Shown one piece after another: positions 1 to 8,794 of a DNA stretch of 26,296 nt. Every line of letters starts with the position of its first letter. The stretch's first letter is position 1. This DNA comes from Anaerorudis sp964444915 (GTDB lineage Bacteria > Bacteroidota > Bacteroidia > Bacteroidales > Dysgonomonadaceae), in the NCBI GenBank assembly GCA_964444915.1, contig CAYUIY010000021.1, positions 1 to 26,296 on the forward strand, written 5' to 3'. The notes beneath the pieces are model-generated. The model did no database searches and was not told the origin of the DNA. It saw only the letters and a list, made by a program, of their open reading frames with translations. The translations under genes were made by a program, and so were the position numbers.

Positions 1-1379
1 GCCAGCAACATAAATTCTTCGATCAGATGATTGGCTTCTTTCGATTCCTTAAAATATATACCCAACGGCTTACCGTTCTCATCGAGATTGAATCTTACTT
101 CATACCGATCGAAATTGATGGCGCCATTGGCAAAACGGCGTTCACGAAGCTGTTTGGCCAAATTGTTCAACACGAGAATTTCGGAACTGAAATCGCCCTT
201 TCCCGTCTCGATTATCGCCTGTGCATCTTCATACGTCATGCGGCTGTCGGACTTCACAATCGTATGCGCAATGCGGTATTTCAACACCTCGGCTTTGTCG
301 TTCATCTCAAAAATCACCGAATGACACAGCTTCTCTTCATGAGGACGAAGCGAACAAAGATAGTTGCTCAATCTCTCCGGAAGCATGGGCACCGTACGAT
401 CGACCAAATAAATAGACGTTGCCCTTTTTTCGGCTTCTCTATCAATGGGGTCGCCGGGTTTCACATAATACGTTACGTCGGCAATATGCACTCCCACTTC
501 CCACCGATTGTTGGAAAGCTTACGCAACGAGAGTGCGTCGTCAAAATCTTTTGCATCGGCAGGATCAATGGTTATGGTCGGCACATCGCGAAAATCCTCG
601 CGCTTGGCATACTCCTCTTCGGGTATTTTATCGGACAAAGATTCGGCATACATTTCCACTTCACGAGGATACTTGTAAGGCAAATGGTATTGCGCCAAAA
701 TGGCATGCATTTCAGCCGTATTTTCACCGGGTTTACCCAACACATCGATCACTTTTCCGATAGGATTGTTGGCACGTTCGGGCCATTCGACAATTTCGAC
801 CACCACTTTGTCGCCATCCTTTCCTTCACCGAGATACTCAAACGGAATAAAAATGTCGTTGGCCAATATTTTACTGTCCATGACCAAAAAGGCGTAATGC
901 TTTTTCACTTCGAGTGTTCCGATATAATAGGTATCCGAACGCTTCAAAATATCAACAACCACTCCCTCCGTTTCGGCATGTTTTCGCTTTGCCAGCAGTT
1001 GAACACGCACCCGATCGCCGTTCATGGCATGTTTGGAATTGCGCTCACTAACAAAAACGATATTGCCATCGTCATCCGGCACAAAAAAATTTTTGCCGTT
1101 GCTGCGCCGTTCAAAACGACCTTCGAGCATCAAACGGCGGTCGTTGATACGATACCTCCCTCGCGACGTTTCCAATACAACATCTTCGTCGCGCAGCTTA
1201 TCGAGCACTTTTACCAATAAAGTGCGCCCTTCTTTGCTATTTACGTCGATGGCGGCAGCTATTTGCCTATAATTATATTCTTTTCCCCTGTTTCGATTTA
1301 AAAAATCGACTACGGCTTTTGTCAATGCTTTTTTACTGAGTCTTGATTTCGATTTGGGGGAAGATGTTTTTCTTCTCAT
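1..1379 (-). CDS. rnr: Ribonuclease R (5' part, runs off left edge)
   Basis: This is a 3'-to-5' processive exoribonuclease that degrades structured RNA in the cytoplasm. About 459 codons are readable on the minus strand from an ATG at 1379, and the frame is still open at base 1. The start has a basic tail (MRRKTSSPKSKSR), then a winged-helix segment (roughly residues 18-80) and cold-shock-type OB domains. The RNB catalytic domain follows, with ITIDPADAKDFDDAL at residues 269-283. D272, D278, D280 and D281 are the expected metal-binding aspartates of the RNase II/R family. GDPIDREAEKRATSIYLVDR further on is also typical of RNB. The remaining RNB part and the S1 domain lie outside the window. 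The long open frame on the plus strand over the same bases is a shadow. A likely promoter sits about 80 bases upstream. The family call is very secure; RNase R rather than RNase II is favoured by the N-terminal basic and helix-turn-helix region. Confidence 0.96.
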   Translation of the reverse strand, partial: MRRKTSSPKSKSRLSKKALTKAVVDFLNRNRGKEYNYRQIAAAIDVNSKEGRTLLVKVLDKLRDEDVVLETSRGRYRINDRRLMLEGRFERRSNGKNFFVPDDDGNIVFVSERNSKHAMNGDRVRVQLLAKRKHAETEGVVVDILKRSDTYYIGTLEVKKHYAFLVMDSKILANDIFIPFEYLGEGKDGDKVVVEIVEWPERANNPIGKVIDVLGKPGENTAEMHAILAQYHLPYKYPREVEMYAESLSDKIPEEEYAKREDFRDVPTITIDPADAKDFDDALSLRKLSNNRWEVGVHIADVTYYVKPGDPIDREAEKRATSIYLVDRTVPMLPERLSNYLCSLRPHEEKLCHSVIFEMNDKAEVLKYRIAHTIVKSDSRMTYEDAQAIIETGKGDFSSEILVLNNLAKQLRERRFANGAINFDRYEVRFNLDENGKPLGIYFKESKEANHLIEEFMLL

Positions 1380-1460
1380 ATATTTTTCAATTATGTTTTT
1401 CTAAATACATCAAATCACGTTTAAATCCTAAAATCGGATTTTTAATTTTTTGTTACTACA

Positions 1461-1497
1461 AATTTACACGATAAATTCCAATTTACACACAGACACT
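1461..1497 (-). promoter_or_regulatory. Promoter-like element for rnr (shared with 5475-5511)
   Basis: Read on the minus strand, TAAATTTG (1461-1468) matches the Bacteroidota -7 consensus TAnnTTTG. Nineteen bases upstream lies TGTG (1488-1491), within TGTCTGTGTG, at the position expected for the -33 box (consensus TTTG). The whole element is nearly repeated, with identical spacing, upstream of the transporter gene. The transcription start would fall about 80 bases before the rnr ATG. The -33 match is imperfect. Confidence 0.55.
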
Positions 1498-1733
1498 TAA
1501 AAATTCCATACCTACAAATTTGCTTCGTTTTATTACGGAACACACAAATTCATCGGAATCATCGGAATGAAAAAACACAAAAAATTGAATAGGGAATAAG
1601 TCCGAATGTATTGACGCTGTGTTTATCGTGATGAAATAGTATCTCAAAATAGAAGCAAATAACATGCCAAAAAAGATGCAATCCTTCTCTTAAAATCCCG
1701 CCAAAAATAAGCTTAATTATACCGATTTTTTTG

Positions 1734-1741
1734 CATCTTTG
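1734..1741 (+). promoter_or_regulatory. -7 box candidate for the beta-mannosidase gene
   Basis: CATCTTTG matches seven of eight positions of the Bacteroidota TAnnTTTG box (first T replaced by C). It lies 54 bases before the ATG at 1796. No clear TTTG is seen 19-21 bases further upstream, so the call rests on one box. Confidence 0.35.
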
Positions 1742-1795
1742 CAAAAGGTCAAAATTAAATTCGCTTTATAAACTATCAAAAAATAATTCGCCTTT

Positions 1796-4351
1796 ATGAA
1801 AAAATTAGTCTTTTTATTCTGTCTGCTGATACCTGCTTTCACTTTTTCTCAGCAACCCATCGTAATCGAACTCAACGAGGGATGGCAATTTACGCAAACC
1901 GGCAAAAACGAATGGCGCGACGCCGAAATTCCGGGGTCGGTTCAACGAGATTTGATCCGTCACAAGGTGCTCCCCGACCCCTATTACGGAACAAACGAAA
2001 CGAAAGTGCAATGGCCGGAAAACGAAAACTGGGATTTCAAAAAGACGTTCACGGTCACAGACGAACAATTGCAACACGACGATGCCATGTTATTTTTCGA
2101 AGGGTTGGATACCCATGCGGATGTTTTTCTCAATGGTGCCAAGATCCTGCATACACAAAACATGTTCATCGGATACAACGTATCGGTGAAGAACAGCCTG
2201 CGCAAAGGAGAAAATCAACTCTACATCCGCTTTTATTCGCCTATCGCCCACATGGAACCCGCACGTTTGACAAACGGATACGAATACCCTGCCGACAACG
2301 ACCATAGCGACAAAAAAATGAGCGTCTATTCGCGTAAGGCTCCCTACCATTTCGGGTGGGATTGGGGTATGCGGTTGGTGCAAATGGGCATCTGGAAACC
2401 GGTTTCGATCACATTCTACAACACAGCACGAATTGACGACTATTACGTAAAACAAACGTCTGTCACGGCACAAAAGGCCGAAATAGACAATCAGATCGAA
2501 GTTTTTTCGGTATCGAAAGAACCCCTCAAAGCCCAAATGGTAATCGAATACGGACTGAAAGGAGGGGAGAAAAAAACCATCAGCCGGGAAATCAACCTCG
2601 TTCGAGGCAAAAACCGCATCAACATACCGCTGGAGATTGCCAATCCCGAACGCTGGATGCCTGCCGGTTGGGGGAAACAACACCTCTACGATTTTACGGC
2701 AAAAATCATACACGACAATCAAACCATCGCCGAAAAAACGCAACAAATCGGTTTGCGGAAAATACGACTGATTTACGAACCCGACGAATACGGCAAGAAA
2801 TTTTATTTCGAAGTGAACGATATTCCCTTGTTTGCCAAAGGAGCAAATTATATTCCCGGAGAAATCATGACTTCGCAACAAGACGAAGCCTTTTACGATC
2901 GCCTTTTCGAAAACGTTACGGCTGCCAACATGAATTTTCTGCGCATATGGGGTGGCGGCATCTACGAGAACGACTATTTCTATCGCCTAGCCGACGAAAA
3001 GGGCATCTTAATCTGGCAAGATTTTATTTTCGGGTGCACCCCCTATCCTTCGGACGATCCTTTTCTGGCAAACGTAAAGGATGAAGCGATTTACAACATC
3101 AAGCGACTGCGAAATCATGCTTCCTTGGCACTGTGGTGCGGAAACAACGAAATCGACGAGGGCCTGGATCATTGGGGATGGGATAAAAAATATACTCCTG
3201 AAATCATGAAAAGCTGGCGCGAGGGGTACAACAAAACGTTCCGCAAGATGATTCCCCGTCTGGTAAACAAATACGACGGCACACGCGGATACATTCACAG
3301 CTCGCCCGACACATCAAACTGGGGCAACCCCGAAACACTGAAATACGGCGATGCCCATTACTGGGGATTGTGGCATGGACGCGAACCTTTTGAAATATTG
3401 AACGAACGCATCCCGCGATTTATGAGCGAATTTGGGTTCCAAGCATTTCCCGAAATGAAAACCATCCGAACCTTCGCTTCCGAAAACGATTTGGATATCA
3501 ATTCCGATGTGATGAAAATCCATCAAAAAAGTGGCATCGGAAACGAAGTCATCAAAACCTACATGGACATGTATTATCACACGCCAAAAAATTTTGAAGA
3601 TTTCGTGTATGTGGGTCTCGTTATGCAAGGAAACGGCATGAGAGAAGGGATAGAGGCTCATCGCCGCAACCAACCCTACTGCATGGGAACGCTTTACTGG
3701 CAATTGAACGACGATTGGCCGGTGGTTTCGTGGTCGAGTATCGATTACTACAACAATTGGAAAGCGCAACACTACAAAGTTCGCGATGTTTTTGCGCCCA
3801 TTGCGCTGGGTTCGGAAATAAAAGACAACCAATTGAGCTATTTTGTTATGTCGGATCAACTCGAAGAAGTAAATTCTCTGCAACTCCATGTGGAGATTAT
3901 CGACTTTATGGGTAAAAAACTAAAAACATTCAAAGAAACCGTATCGGCAAAAGCCAACACGTCAAGCAAAGTGAAAAGCTATGCCATTACCGACCTACTG
4001 ACGGAAGAACAAAAGCACAACTGTGTGATTCATGCTTGGTTGAGCAATAAAAACGGTAAAGTGATTTCCGAGAAGAACGATTATTTCTATTGGCCCAACA
4101 AATTGAACCTCCCCCAAACAACCATCAAACAAAAGGTGGCATACGCCGACGGAAAATACACGGTCACGTTGTCGAGCAAATACCTGGCAAAAGACGTATT
4201 CGTGGAAATACCCATTCAAGGGGCCAAATTTACCGATAACTTTTTCGACCTGCTACCGGGAGAAAAAAAGACGATCGTCATCACCTCTCCCCAACTGAAA
4301 GCATCGGAAAAAACACCCATCACCGTTAAACACATGAGGGAAACTTATTGA
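1796..4351 (+). CDS. Secreted GH2 beta-mannosidase
   Basis: This 851-residue enzyme should remove beta-mannose from the non-reducing end of mannan or N-glycan-derived oligosaccharides, by retention. MKKLVFLFCLLIPAFTFSQ is a clear Sec signal peptide, so it acts in the periplasm or outside. The order is a GH2 sugar-binding jelly-roll (about 25-200, with GWQFTQTG and the DWGMRL region), an Ig-like domain, a (beta/alpha)8 barrel (about 320-620) and C-terminal beta domains. WCGNNEIDE gives the acid/base E452 and FMSEFGFQAFP the nucleophile E545. The spacing of 93 residues and these motifs are those of Bacteroides-type GH2 beta-mannosidases. It appears to be a single-gene unit: rnr is divergent and the next gene is convergent, with both stop codons inside a 7-base overlap. 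The alternative, another GH2 specificity, is unlikely given the NNE/SEFG motifs. Confidence 0.93.
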   Translation: MKKLVFLFCLLIPAFTFSQQPIVIELNEGWQFTQTGKNEWRDAEIPGSVQRDLIRHKVLPDPYYGTNETKVQWPENENWDFKKTFTVTDEQLQHDDAMLFFEGLDTHADVFLNGAKILHTQNMFIGYNVSVKNSLRKGENQLYIRFYSPIAHMEPARLTNGYEYPADNDHSDKKMSVYSRKAPYHFGWDWGMRLVQMGIWKPVSITFYNTARIDDYYVKQTSVTAQKAEIDNQIEVFSVSKEPLKAQMVIEYGLKGGEKKTISREINLVRGKNRINIPLEIANPERWMPAGWGKQHLYDFTAKIIHDNQTIAEKTQQIGLRKIRLIYEPDEYGKKFYFEVNDIPLFAKGANYIPGEIMTSQQDEAFYDRLFENVTAANMNFLRIWGGGIYENDYFYRLADEKGILIWQDFIFGCTPYPSDDPFLANVKDEAIYNIKRLRNHASLALWCGNNEIDEGLDHWGWDKKYTPEIMKSWREGYNKTFRKMIPRLVNKYDGTRGYIHSSPDTSNWGNPETLKYGDAHYWGLWHGREPFEILNERIPRFMSEFGFQAFPEMKTIRTFASENDLDINSDVMKIHQKSGIGNEVIKTYMDMYYHTPKNFEDFVYVGLVMQGNGMREGIEAHRRNQPYCMGTLYWQLNDDWPVVSWSSIDYYNNWKAQHYKVRDVFAPIALGSEIKDNQLSYFVMSDQLEEVNSLQLHVEIIDFMGKKLKTFKETVSAKANTSSKVKSYAITDLLTEEQKHNCVIHAWLSNKNGKVISEKNDYFYWPNKLNLPQTTIKQKVAYADGKYTVTLSSKYLAKDVFVEIPIQGAKFTDNFFDLLPGEKKTIVITSPQLKASEKTPITVKHMRETY

Positions 4352-5262
4352 GACGACGAGGCTGCTTTTTCTTCTTGACGTTTTTTGAGCCAGATCTGGT
4401 ATGAATTTACCAGATTCTGCCACAACACATACAAGCCCGGTCCCAACGAAGCCAACGGATGGAGATAAGTCTGGGTGAGCCATATGGCCAGAACGGTATT
4501 TTTCTGACCCAGACTTTGTCCTCCGGCAACGGCTCGTCCGAAAGCGGAACCGATTTTCCTTCCGAAGAAAAATTGCAAGAGACAGATAATCAAAGAAGCA
4601 AGACCAATAAAAATCTCAAGCGCATAACCACCGGTGTTCTGTTCTACCACAAACCGGGTAACACCGGCAATAAGAATAGTAATGGTTACCGCCCACAAGT
4701 AAAACGAAACGATCTGTGCCGACTGCACTTTCTTATATACATTGAAGGACACCTTCCTAAGGAGCAACGCGCACACAAAAGGCAAAACAAGCACCGGCAT
4801 CACTTTTTTGAAAATATACCAAAAAGAAACGGCAAACGAAACATCGGCGCCGGCATGACCCACTACCGACAAAAACAAAGGAGCAATAAATGCCACCAAC
4901 AAATTGCTGATCATGGAATAAGCCGCTACGGCGGAAATGCTTCCACCCAGTATGCCGGCAACCACAGGGGCCGAAGTGGCTGTGGGAGCCAATATGCAGA
5001 TCATGGCCGACTGTGCCAGTATTTCGTTCAACGGACGAAGCACCAAATATACGGCGGCACTGCCGATATACTGGATGCCCAACAAAATGTAATGAAATTT
5101 GGTCAATCGGATATCGTGCCACGACACACGCGTATAGGTAATGAACAACATTGCCGAGAGCAAAAAAGGAGTGAGGGGCGACAAAACGGAAAGAGGCCGA
5201 TAAAACCCTATCCCGATAACCATTGCAATAAGAAGAAGATATTTATCCAAAAACCGTTTCAC
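4345..5262 (-). CDS. Bile acid:sodium symporter family (BASS) transporter
   Basis: This is a 305-residue inner-membrane protein with about nine or ten hydrophobic helices covering nearly the whole length. Its pattern fits the SBF/BASS family, which moves organic anions with sodium. Typical features are the conserved LAPTATSAPVVAGILGGS segment (about residues 91-108), the crossover region in this family, and AGGQSLGQKNTVLAIWLTQ near 245-263, like the second crossover helix with its conserved GQKNT. The start is a GTG at 5262 with no better ATG nearby; the first internal Met is at 14, already inside the first helix. Its 3' end overlaps the convergent mannosidase gene by 7 bases. Bacterial members carry pantoate, 2-keto acids or other anions as well as bile acids, so the substrate is open. 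Confidence 0.85.
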   Translation of the reverse strand: MKRFLDKYLLLIAMVIGIGFYRPLSVLSPLTPFLLSAMLFITYTRVSWHDIRLTKFHYILLGIQYIGSAAVYLVLRPLNEILAQSAMICILAPTATSAPVVAGILGGSISAVAAYSMISNLLVAFIAPLFLSVVGHAGADVSFAVSFWYIFKKVMPVLVLPFVCALLLRKVSFNVYKKVQSAQIVSFYLWAVTITILIAGVTRFVVEQNTGGYALEIFIGLASLIICLLQFFFGRKIGSAFGRAVAGGQSLGQKNTVLAIWLTQTYLHPLASLGPGLYVLWQNLVNSYQIWLKKRQEEKAASSSQ

Positions 5263-5474
5263 AACAGATTCGTTTTATTTTTATATTGATAATATAGAGG
5301 TAATCGGCAAAAAATAAAATTATTTGCCAAAAATAGCGAACAAATCAGTTATTGATCTTTCGCAAACAAAATAACTTGCCGATTTGTAACAAAAAACAAC
5401 ATATTTATCCGGTAAAGCTGCCGTTATACATCAAATTTAGGTCACAAAACGATACCCAAAAACATGCTACGAAA

Positions 5475-5511
5475 CAAATTTACATGATAATTTTCGATCC
5501 ACACACAGACA
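5475..5511 (-). promoter_or_regulatory. Promoter-like element for the BASS transporter
   Basis: On the minus strand TAAATTTG (5475-5482) is a full TAnnTTTG match. TGTG (5502-5505), inside TGTCTGTGTG, lies 19 bases upstream. The element agrees with 1461-1497 at roughly 33 of 39 bases, box and spacer alike. It lies about 212 bases before the GTG start, so a long leader is implied if it is the real promoter. Confidence 0.5.
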
Positions 5512-5543
5512 GATAAAATAGTATCAAGACCGCCACAATTTTG

Positions 5544-5551
5544 TACCTTTG
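5544..5551 (+). promoter_or_regulatory. -7 box candidate in front of the IS110 remnant
   Basis: TACCTTTG fits TAnnTTTG exactly and is 70 bases before the decayed transposase start. No -33 box is clear. It is probably a relict of the transposase promoter. Confidence 0.35.
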
Positions 5552-5620
5552 AACGAGCTTAGCCCACAGGACATATCTCAATTAATTAACTCATTGTTCA
5601 ACTTTTAATTAAAAGGATAG

Positions 5621-6001
5621 ATAACAGTATTCGGCCTTGACATTCACAAAGATAGTGTATTTGCATGTATATTGGATGAACAAGGTAAAAAACTTTTAGA
5701 AAAACGTTGGGGGACACTTACTCCCGATTTGACAGCTTTGCGTGATGCATTGATAGAGAAAGGCTGTGGAAGGATTTCTTCCGGCATTTGCCAAATTCCT
5801 TATCTTTGTGGCGAAATATTGAAAAATATTATCCCGTGTAAGCAAAATGAACAACAGACTATGCCGGCAATGAAAGCGCACGTGAGAAAGGAAAGCTCGC
5901 AGAGGAAAGTATTTTATTTTTTCATGTTCCCGGTTTTCAAAAAGGAAGACGGATGCTTTCGCTTTGTCTTTTTGCAGGGATCAAAAATTACCAAAACCTG
6001 A
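5621..6001 (+). pseudogene. IS110-family transposase, 5' fragment, decayed
   Basis: From 5627 the frame reads VFGLDIHKDSVFACILDEQG and continues with GTLTPDLTALRDALIEKGCGR. This is the characteristic N-terminus (DEDD/RuvC-like domain, first Asp in GLDIHKDS) of IS110-family DNA recombinases. After about 48 residues similarity is lost. The expected ESTGIYW-type continuation is missing and the frame runs on to a stop near 6001 without the C-terminal serine-containing domain. Full-length relatives are roughly 300-400 residues. The codon where ATG is expected, 7 bases after AAAAGG, is ATA at 5621. A TTG start inside the conserved region (5672) would cut off the catalytic Asp. A dead gene is the best reading. 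Confidence 0.75.
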
Positions 6002-6090
6002 TTGTTAAAGCAATAGGTCTGGATGTTTTTAGAAACTAACCTGTGATTTATAGAGGAAAATAAGATATTTTATGGAGTACCCAATGAATA

Positions 6091-6276
6091 ACCCTGCTGT
6101 TACAGAAAGATCTTATTCGTGCTAGTTCAGTTCCCAATGGGCATATCAGGTAGTTGCACATCTACAGCCGAAAATATGATAAACTACAAAAACGTAGAGC
6201 CTCCGTTTTGCGAAAAATGGAATCGGACGTTTGGAAAAACGGTATACGCGTTAGCGATTATGCGGTCAAGCCTTAA
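6091..6276 (+). pseudogene. Broken unrecognised reading frame
   Basis: One frame reads LLLQKDLIRASSVPNGHIR, a TAG at 6151-6153, then LHIYSRKYDKLQKRRASVL and RKMESDVWKNGIRVSDYAVKP before TAA at 6274. The segment after the stop is rich in charged helix-type residues and looks protein-like, but I do not recognise the family. It lies between two transposase remnants and may be a piece of a third mobile gene. No start signal is visible. It could also be chance coding-like sequence. Confidence 0.3.
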
Positions 6277-6353
6277 AAAAAACCCTTTTTCTTTTGAGTA
6301 TAAATTTACACCAACCCGGTTTAAGTCAAGTTGTATTTTCAGAAACAAGGGTA

Positions 6354-6532
6354 TTAGTTCCAAAAAAATAATTCCCTTTTGTTCATCATCCTTTTGAAGT
6401 TTAATCCAGCTGTGGCAAGCACAATATTGATCTCATCCCCGAACATTTTTTTATAGTAATTCTTACAAAGACGCTGATCTTCTTTTAGATGTTCAATAAC
6501 CGGCTCAATTCCCACACCAACTCCGATGCTTC
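6354..6532 (-). pseudogene. IS5-family (IS1182-like) transposase, 3' fragment
   Basis: The minus strand reads GIEPVIEHLKEDQRLCKNYY followed by KKMFGDEINIVLATAGLNFK and RMMNKRELFFWN, with a TAA at 6354-6356. This matches the C-terminal end of IS5/IS1182-type DDE transposases (pattern IEPVIGHLK...RLGRNFYKG..GD..N..LAAAAFNFKRM), including the last catalytic glutamate of the DDE triad, in EPVIEHLK. Only about 55 residues remain. Upstream the frame is closed by a stop within a few codons, and no N-terminal part is found. It is a truncated relic, read opposite to the IS110 fragment nearby. Confidence 0.75.
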
Positions 6533-6736
6533 AAAAGGCTGAAATTCTTATTCTCCACAAAAAGTATTGTTAGTAAATGTATTTCACTCCATCATTTCAC
6601 TATTCATTCATCAGAGAGATTACGAATATGTTTTAAAATCAACAATCCTACAATCAAGTAAATAAGTTTAATATATATCCATTATCGGAACAATACAAAG
6701 ACGAAAACTCACTTTTAAACATAATGGAATTCTGAT

Positions 6737-8794
6737 TTACCGTAAACTCCAACTAATAACAACAGTTTCTTCTGACCCTATGCTTAGTATATTGTCCGTC
6801 ATCAATGCGGTGCCATTCGAAAATAGTATCATAGGATCTTTAAGCTCGAAAGGTGCAATAACCATAACATCCTTTTTTGAATCAGATTTATTTACTATTA
6901 TACTAATATATCGATCCCCACTCTTTAATGTTTTCATTAATATTTCATTCAGGAATGGTTCAAAATGTATTTCTACATCTATATTTACATATTTCTTTAG
7001 AAACAGAATTAATGGTTCAAAATTATCCTCAATTCGTGTGCCTAAACCCACTAATGAAGGAATCCATATTACACGTCCTTCTCCATATTGATTTACGATA
7101 CCTGTAATTTTATCCTCTTCAAAACCAATTATTTCATTTTTTGCATGTATGTTTCCACTAGCATCATCAATGGAAGGCCGAATATATCCCTTTAATGCAT
7201 GAGAAGTCAGTTTTTCCTGGCCTACCTGTAAGTGGAACAAGTTATTGGTAAATTTAAATTCAGAGACATATCCTCCAAACAGATCTTTTAACTGGAAATC
7301 ATTCATCATCCTGCAAATGGCGTTTTCATCGTAATACCCCGTAAGCCCATCAATAATTAACTGACCACCATTCCTTACAAAATAGCGAAGTTTATCATCA
7401 TATTTATGTGGAATTGCAATTTGGTTTGACAGTACCATGGTATGCCCCTTATAGGAGGATTTACTGAAATCAAATTCGCCTAATTCCTCAAAAGAAGGTT
7501 GCAAGCCCATGTGAGAAAAAGCCTCAAAATAGCTTAAAGCTGATTTTATCACGCCCCCTGATTGTCTCATTTCATAATCACTTGAGCGTCTCGCCAATCT
7601 GTTCTCTACCCACATCGACTCTCTAATATAAATAACGTGTATATTGCTGTTCAGAGGCTTTGCTTCGGAAAATAGTTGGCGATTTTTATCAATTACCGAT
7701 CCAATTCGTCCTGCTTCAACCAATCTGTCGGTTGGCTGATTCTGAAAATCCACCATAGCCCATTCGCCAGCCTCCGAACCGGATGCTCTTGGATTTAAAC
7801 ACCAATAGATTGCCCCTTTACTACCCGAACCTATTGTAATCCAAAACCACTGACTTATTTCTTCTTTGGTAGGACACATAGGTTGGTTACCACTATAAAT
7901 ATTATTTCCTCCCTGTAATTCGGTCATCAACCAAGGAATGTTGCCTGCGCCTGAACGAAGAATCTCACTATTAGCAGACATGGCTATGGTATACTTGTTT
8001 CTAGAGAAGAAACCAAAGTGCCAACTTGCATGAGCTGAACCTCCTAAGCTGGATAGAAAAGTTCTCCAACTTGGAAAATCATACTGTGAGGCAAGAGAAA
8101 AAATCGCATGGTTATTTACGTGAATTGGATTTTCATTGTCATATTTGCGGATTTCATCCGACAACCATCTTAGGTACCATGTATTATAATACAATAAAAA
8201 CTTCTCATTATCAAATGACAGGTGATGATAATCAGCTAGTTTATCGCTACTTTGATTAAAGTCCCCACTATCATCTTTCCATTTCCTATAAATCATCTGG
8301 GCTAAAGGAGCATTTATGTTTCCTCCTCCCGGTTCATTAATTGGAACCCAACCATAAAGAGATGAGAATTTTTTAAAATGAAGGACTACATTTTTTATGT
8401 AATCGGCTATTCGGTTCAAATGTTCTTCGTCATTAGGAAATTTAAAGCCTCCTACATCAGTAAAATCAGTAGCAGGGAAAAGATTAGCATATACTTTAAT
8501 ATGATACTTTTCTGCATATAAAAATGCCCGATCAAACAGACTGAAGTCCCAGTCGCCATTCGCATCCTTCATATAATTCTCAAACATACGGATACGTGTA
8601 ACATTCATATTGTTCTCCCTAAGGATTCTGAACCAATGCTCTACATCTTTATCTGACTGTCCCGGCTCTATGAATATTTCTGCACCAATCATAGGAGAAT
8701 CATTGAGATTTACCTGCGATTTCACATAGGTCAATGTAATAAATAAAAAGATAATTAGACATATTTCACGACATTCTATAAAGCCTGCATTCAT
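6737..8794 (-). CDS. Secreted GH42-like beta-galactosidase family enzyme
   Basis: This is a 685-residue protein with a hydrophobic N-terminal segment (about residues 10-27, ending near SQVN) consistent with export. A clan GH-A TIM barrel covers about 30-370. DVEHWFRILRENNMNVTRIR resembles the opening helix of GH42. The candidate acid/base is E154 in VPINEPGGG and the candidate nucleophile E292 in WLMTELQGG. The part from about 385 to 600 (YIRESMWVENRL...GGQLIIDGLTGYY...YGEGRVIWI) looks like the GATase-like GH42 trimerisation domain, and a small C-terminal beta domain follows. The overall order supports a beta-galactosidase-family enzyme, but the barrel motifs are divergent, so specificity is uncertain. 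It is separated from the upstream operon by a terminator-like hairpin and a dead group II intron, so it probably has its own promoter. No box was convincing. Confidence 0.7.
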   Translation of the reverse strand: MNAGFIECREICLIIFLFITLTYVKSQVNLNDSPMIGAEIFIEPGQSDKDVEHWFRILRENNMNVTRIRMFENYMKDANGDWDFSLFDRAFLYAEKYHIKVYANLFPATDFTDVGGFKFPNDEEHLNRIADYIKNVVLHFKKFSSLYGWVPINEPGGGNINAPLAQMIYRKWKDDSGDFNQSSDKLADYHHLSFDNEKFLLYYNTWYLRWLSDEIRKYDNENPIHVNNHAIFSLASQYDFPSWRTFLSSLGGSAHASWHFGFFSRNKYTIAMSANSEILRSGAGNIPWLMTELQGGNNIYSGNQPMCPTKEEISQWFWITIGSGSKGAIYWCLNPRASGSEAGEWAMVDFQNQPTDRLVEAGRIGSVIDKNRQLFSEAKPLNSNIHVIYIRESMWVENRLARRSSDYEMRQSGGVIKSALSYFEAFSHMGLQPSFEELGEFDFSKSSYKGHTMVLSNQIAIPHKYDDKLRYFVRNGGQLIIDGLTGYYDENAICRMMNDFQLKDLFGGYVSEFKFTNNLFHLQVGQEKLTSHALKGYIRPSIDDASGNIHAKNEIIGFEEDKITGIVNQYGEGRVIWIPSLVGLGTRIEDNFEPLILFLKKYVNIDVEIHFEPFLNEILMKTLKSGDRYISIIVNKSDSKKDVMVIAPFELKDPMILFSNGTALMTDNILSIGSEETVVISWSLR

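Larger units (their letters stand above)
1380..1795. other. Divergent intergenic region, rnr / beta-mannosidase
   Basis: This is 416 bases without a convincing gene, AT-rich, lying between divergently read genes. It holds a promoter-like element for rnr (1461-1497, minus) and a TAnnTTTG-like box for the mannosidase (1734-1741, plus). Two short minus-strand frames here (around 1483-1744) have no family resemblance and no separate signals, so they are not called. Confidence 0.7.
5263..5620. other. Intergenic region upstream of the BASS transporter
   Basis: This is 358 AT-rich bases without a gene. The promoter-like element for the transporter is at 5475-5511 (minus). A TACCTTTG box at 5544-5551 (plus) faces the IS110 remnant. 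Nothing else was recognised. Confidence 0.6.

Noticed and set aside
27..1220. 397-codon open frame on the plus strand
   Set aside because: It lies antisense to rnr, whose minus-strand frame shows all RNase R motifs. The plus-strand product has no family resemblance.
1510..1744. Small minus-strand frames in the rnr/mannosidase gap
   Set aside because: They are low complexity, AT-driven, overlapping one another, and without family resemblance.
2090..2881. 263-codon minus-strand open frame inside the mannosidase gene
   Set aside because: It is a shadow of the GH2 gene; no motif or separate signal supports it.
4459..5289. 276-codon plus-strand open frame
   Set aside because: It is antisense to the BASS transporter. 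The product is rich in N, K, H and Q without domains, while the minus frame has clear membrane helices and conserved motifs.
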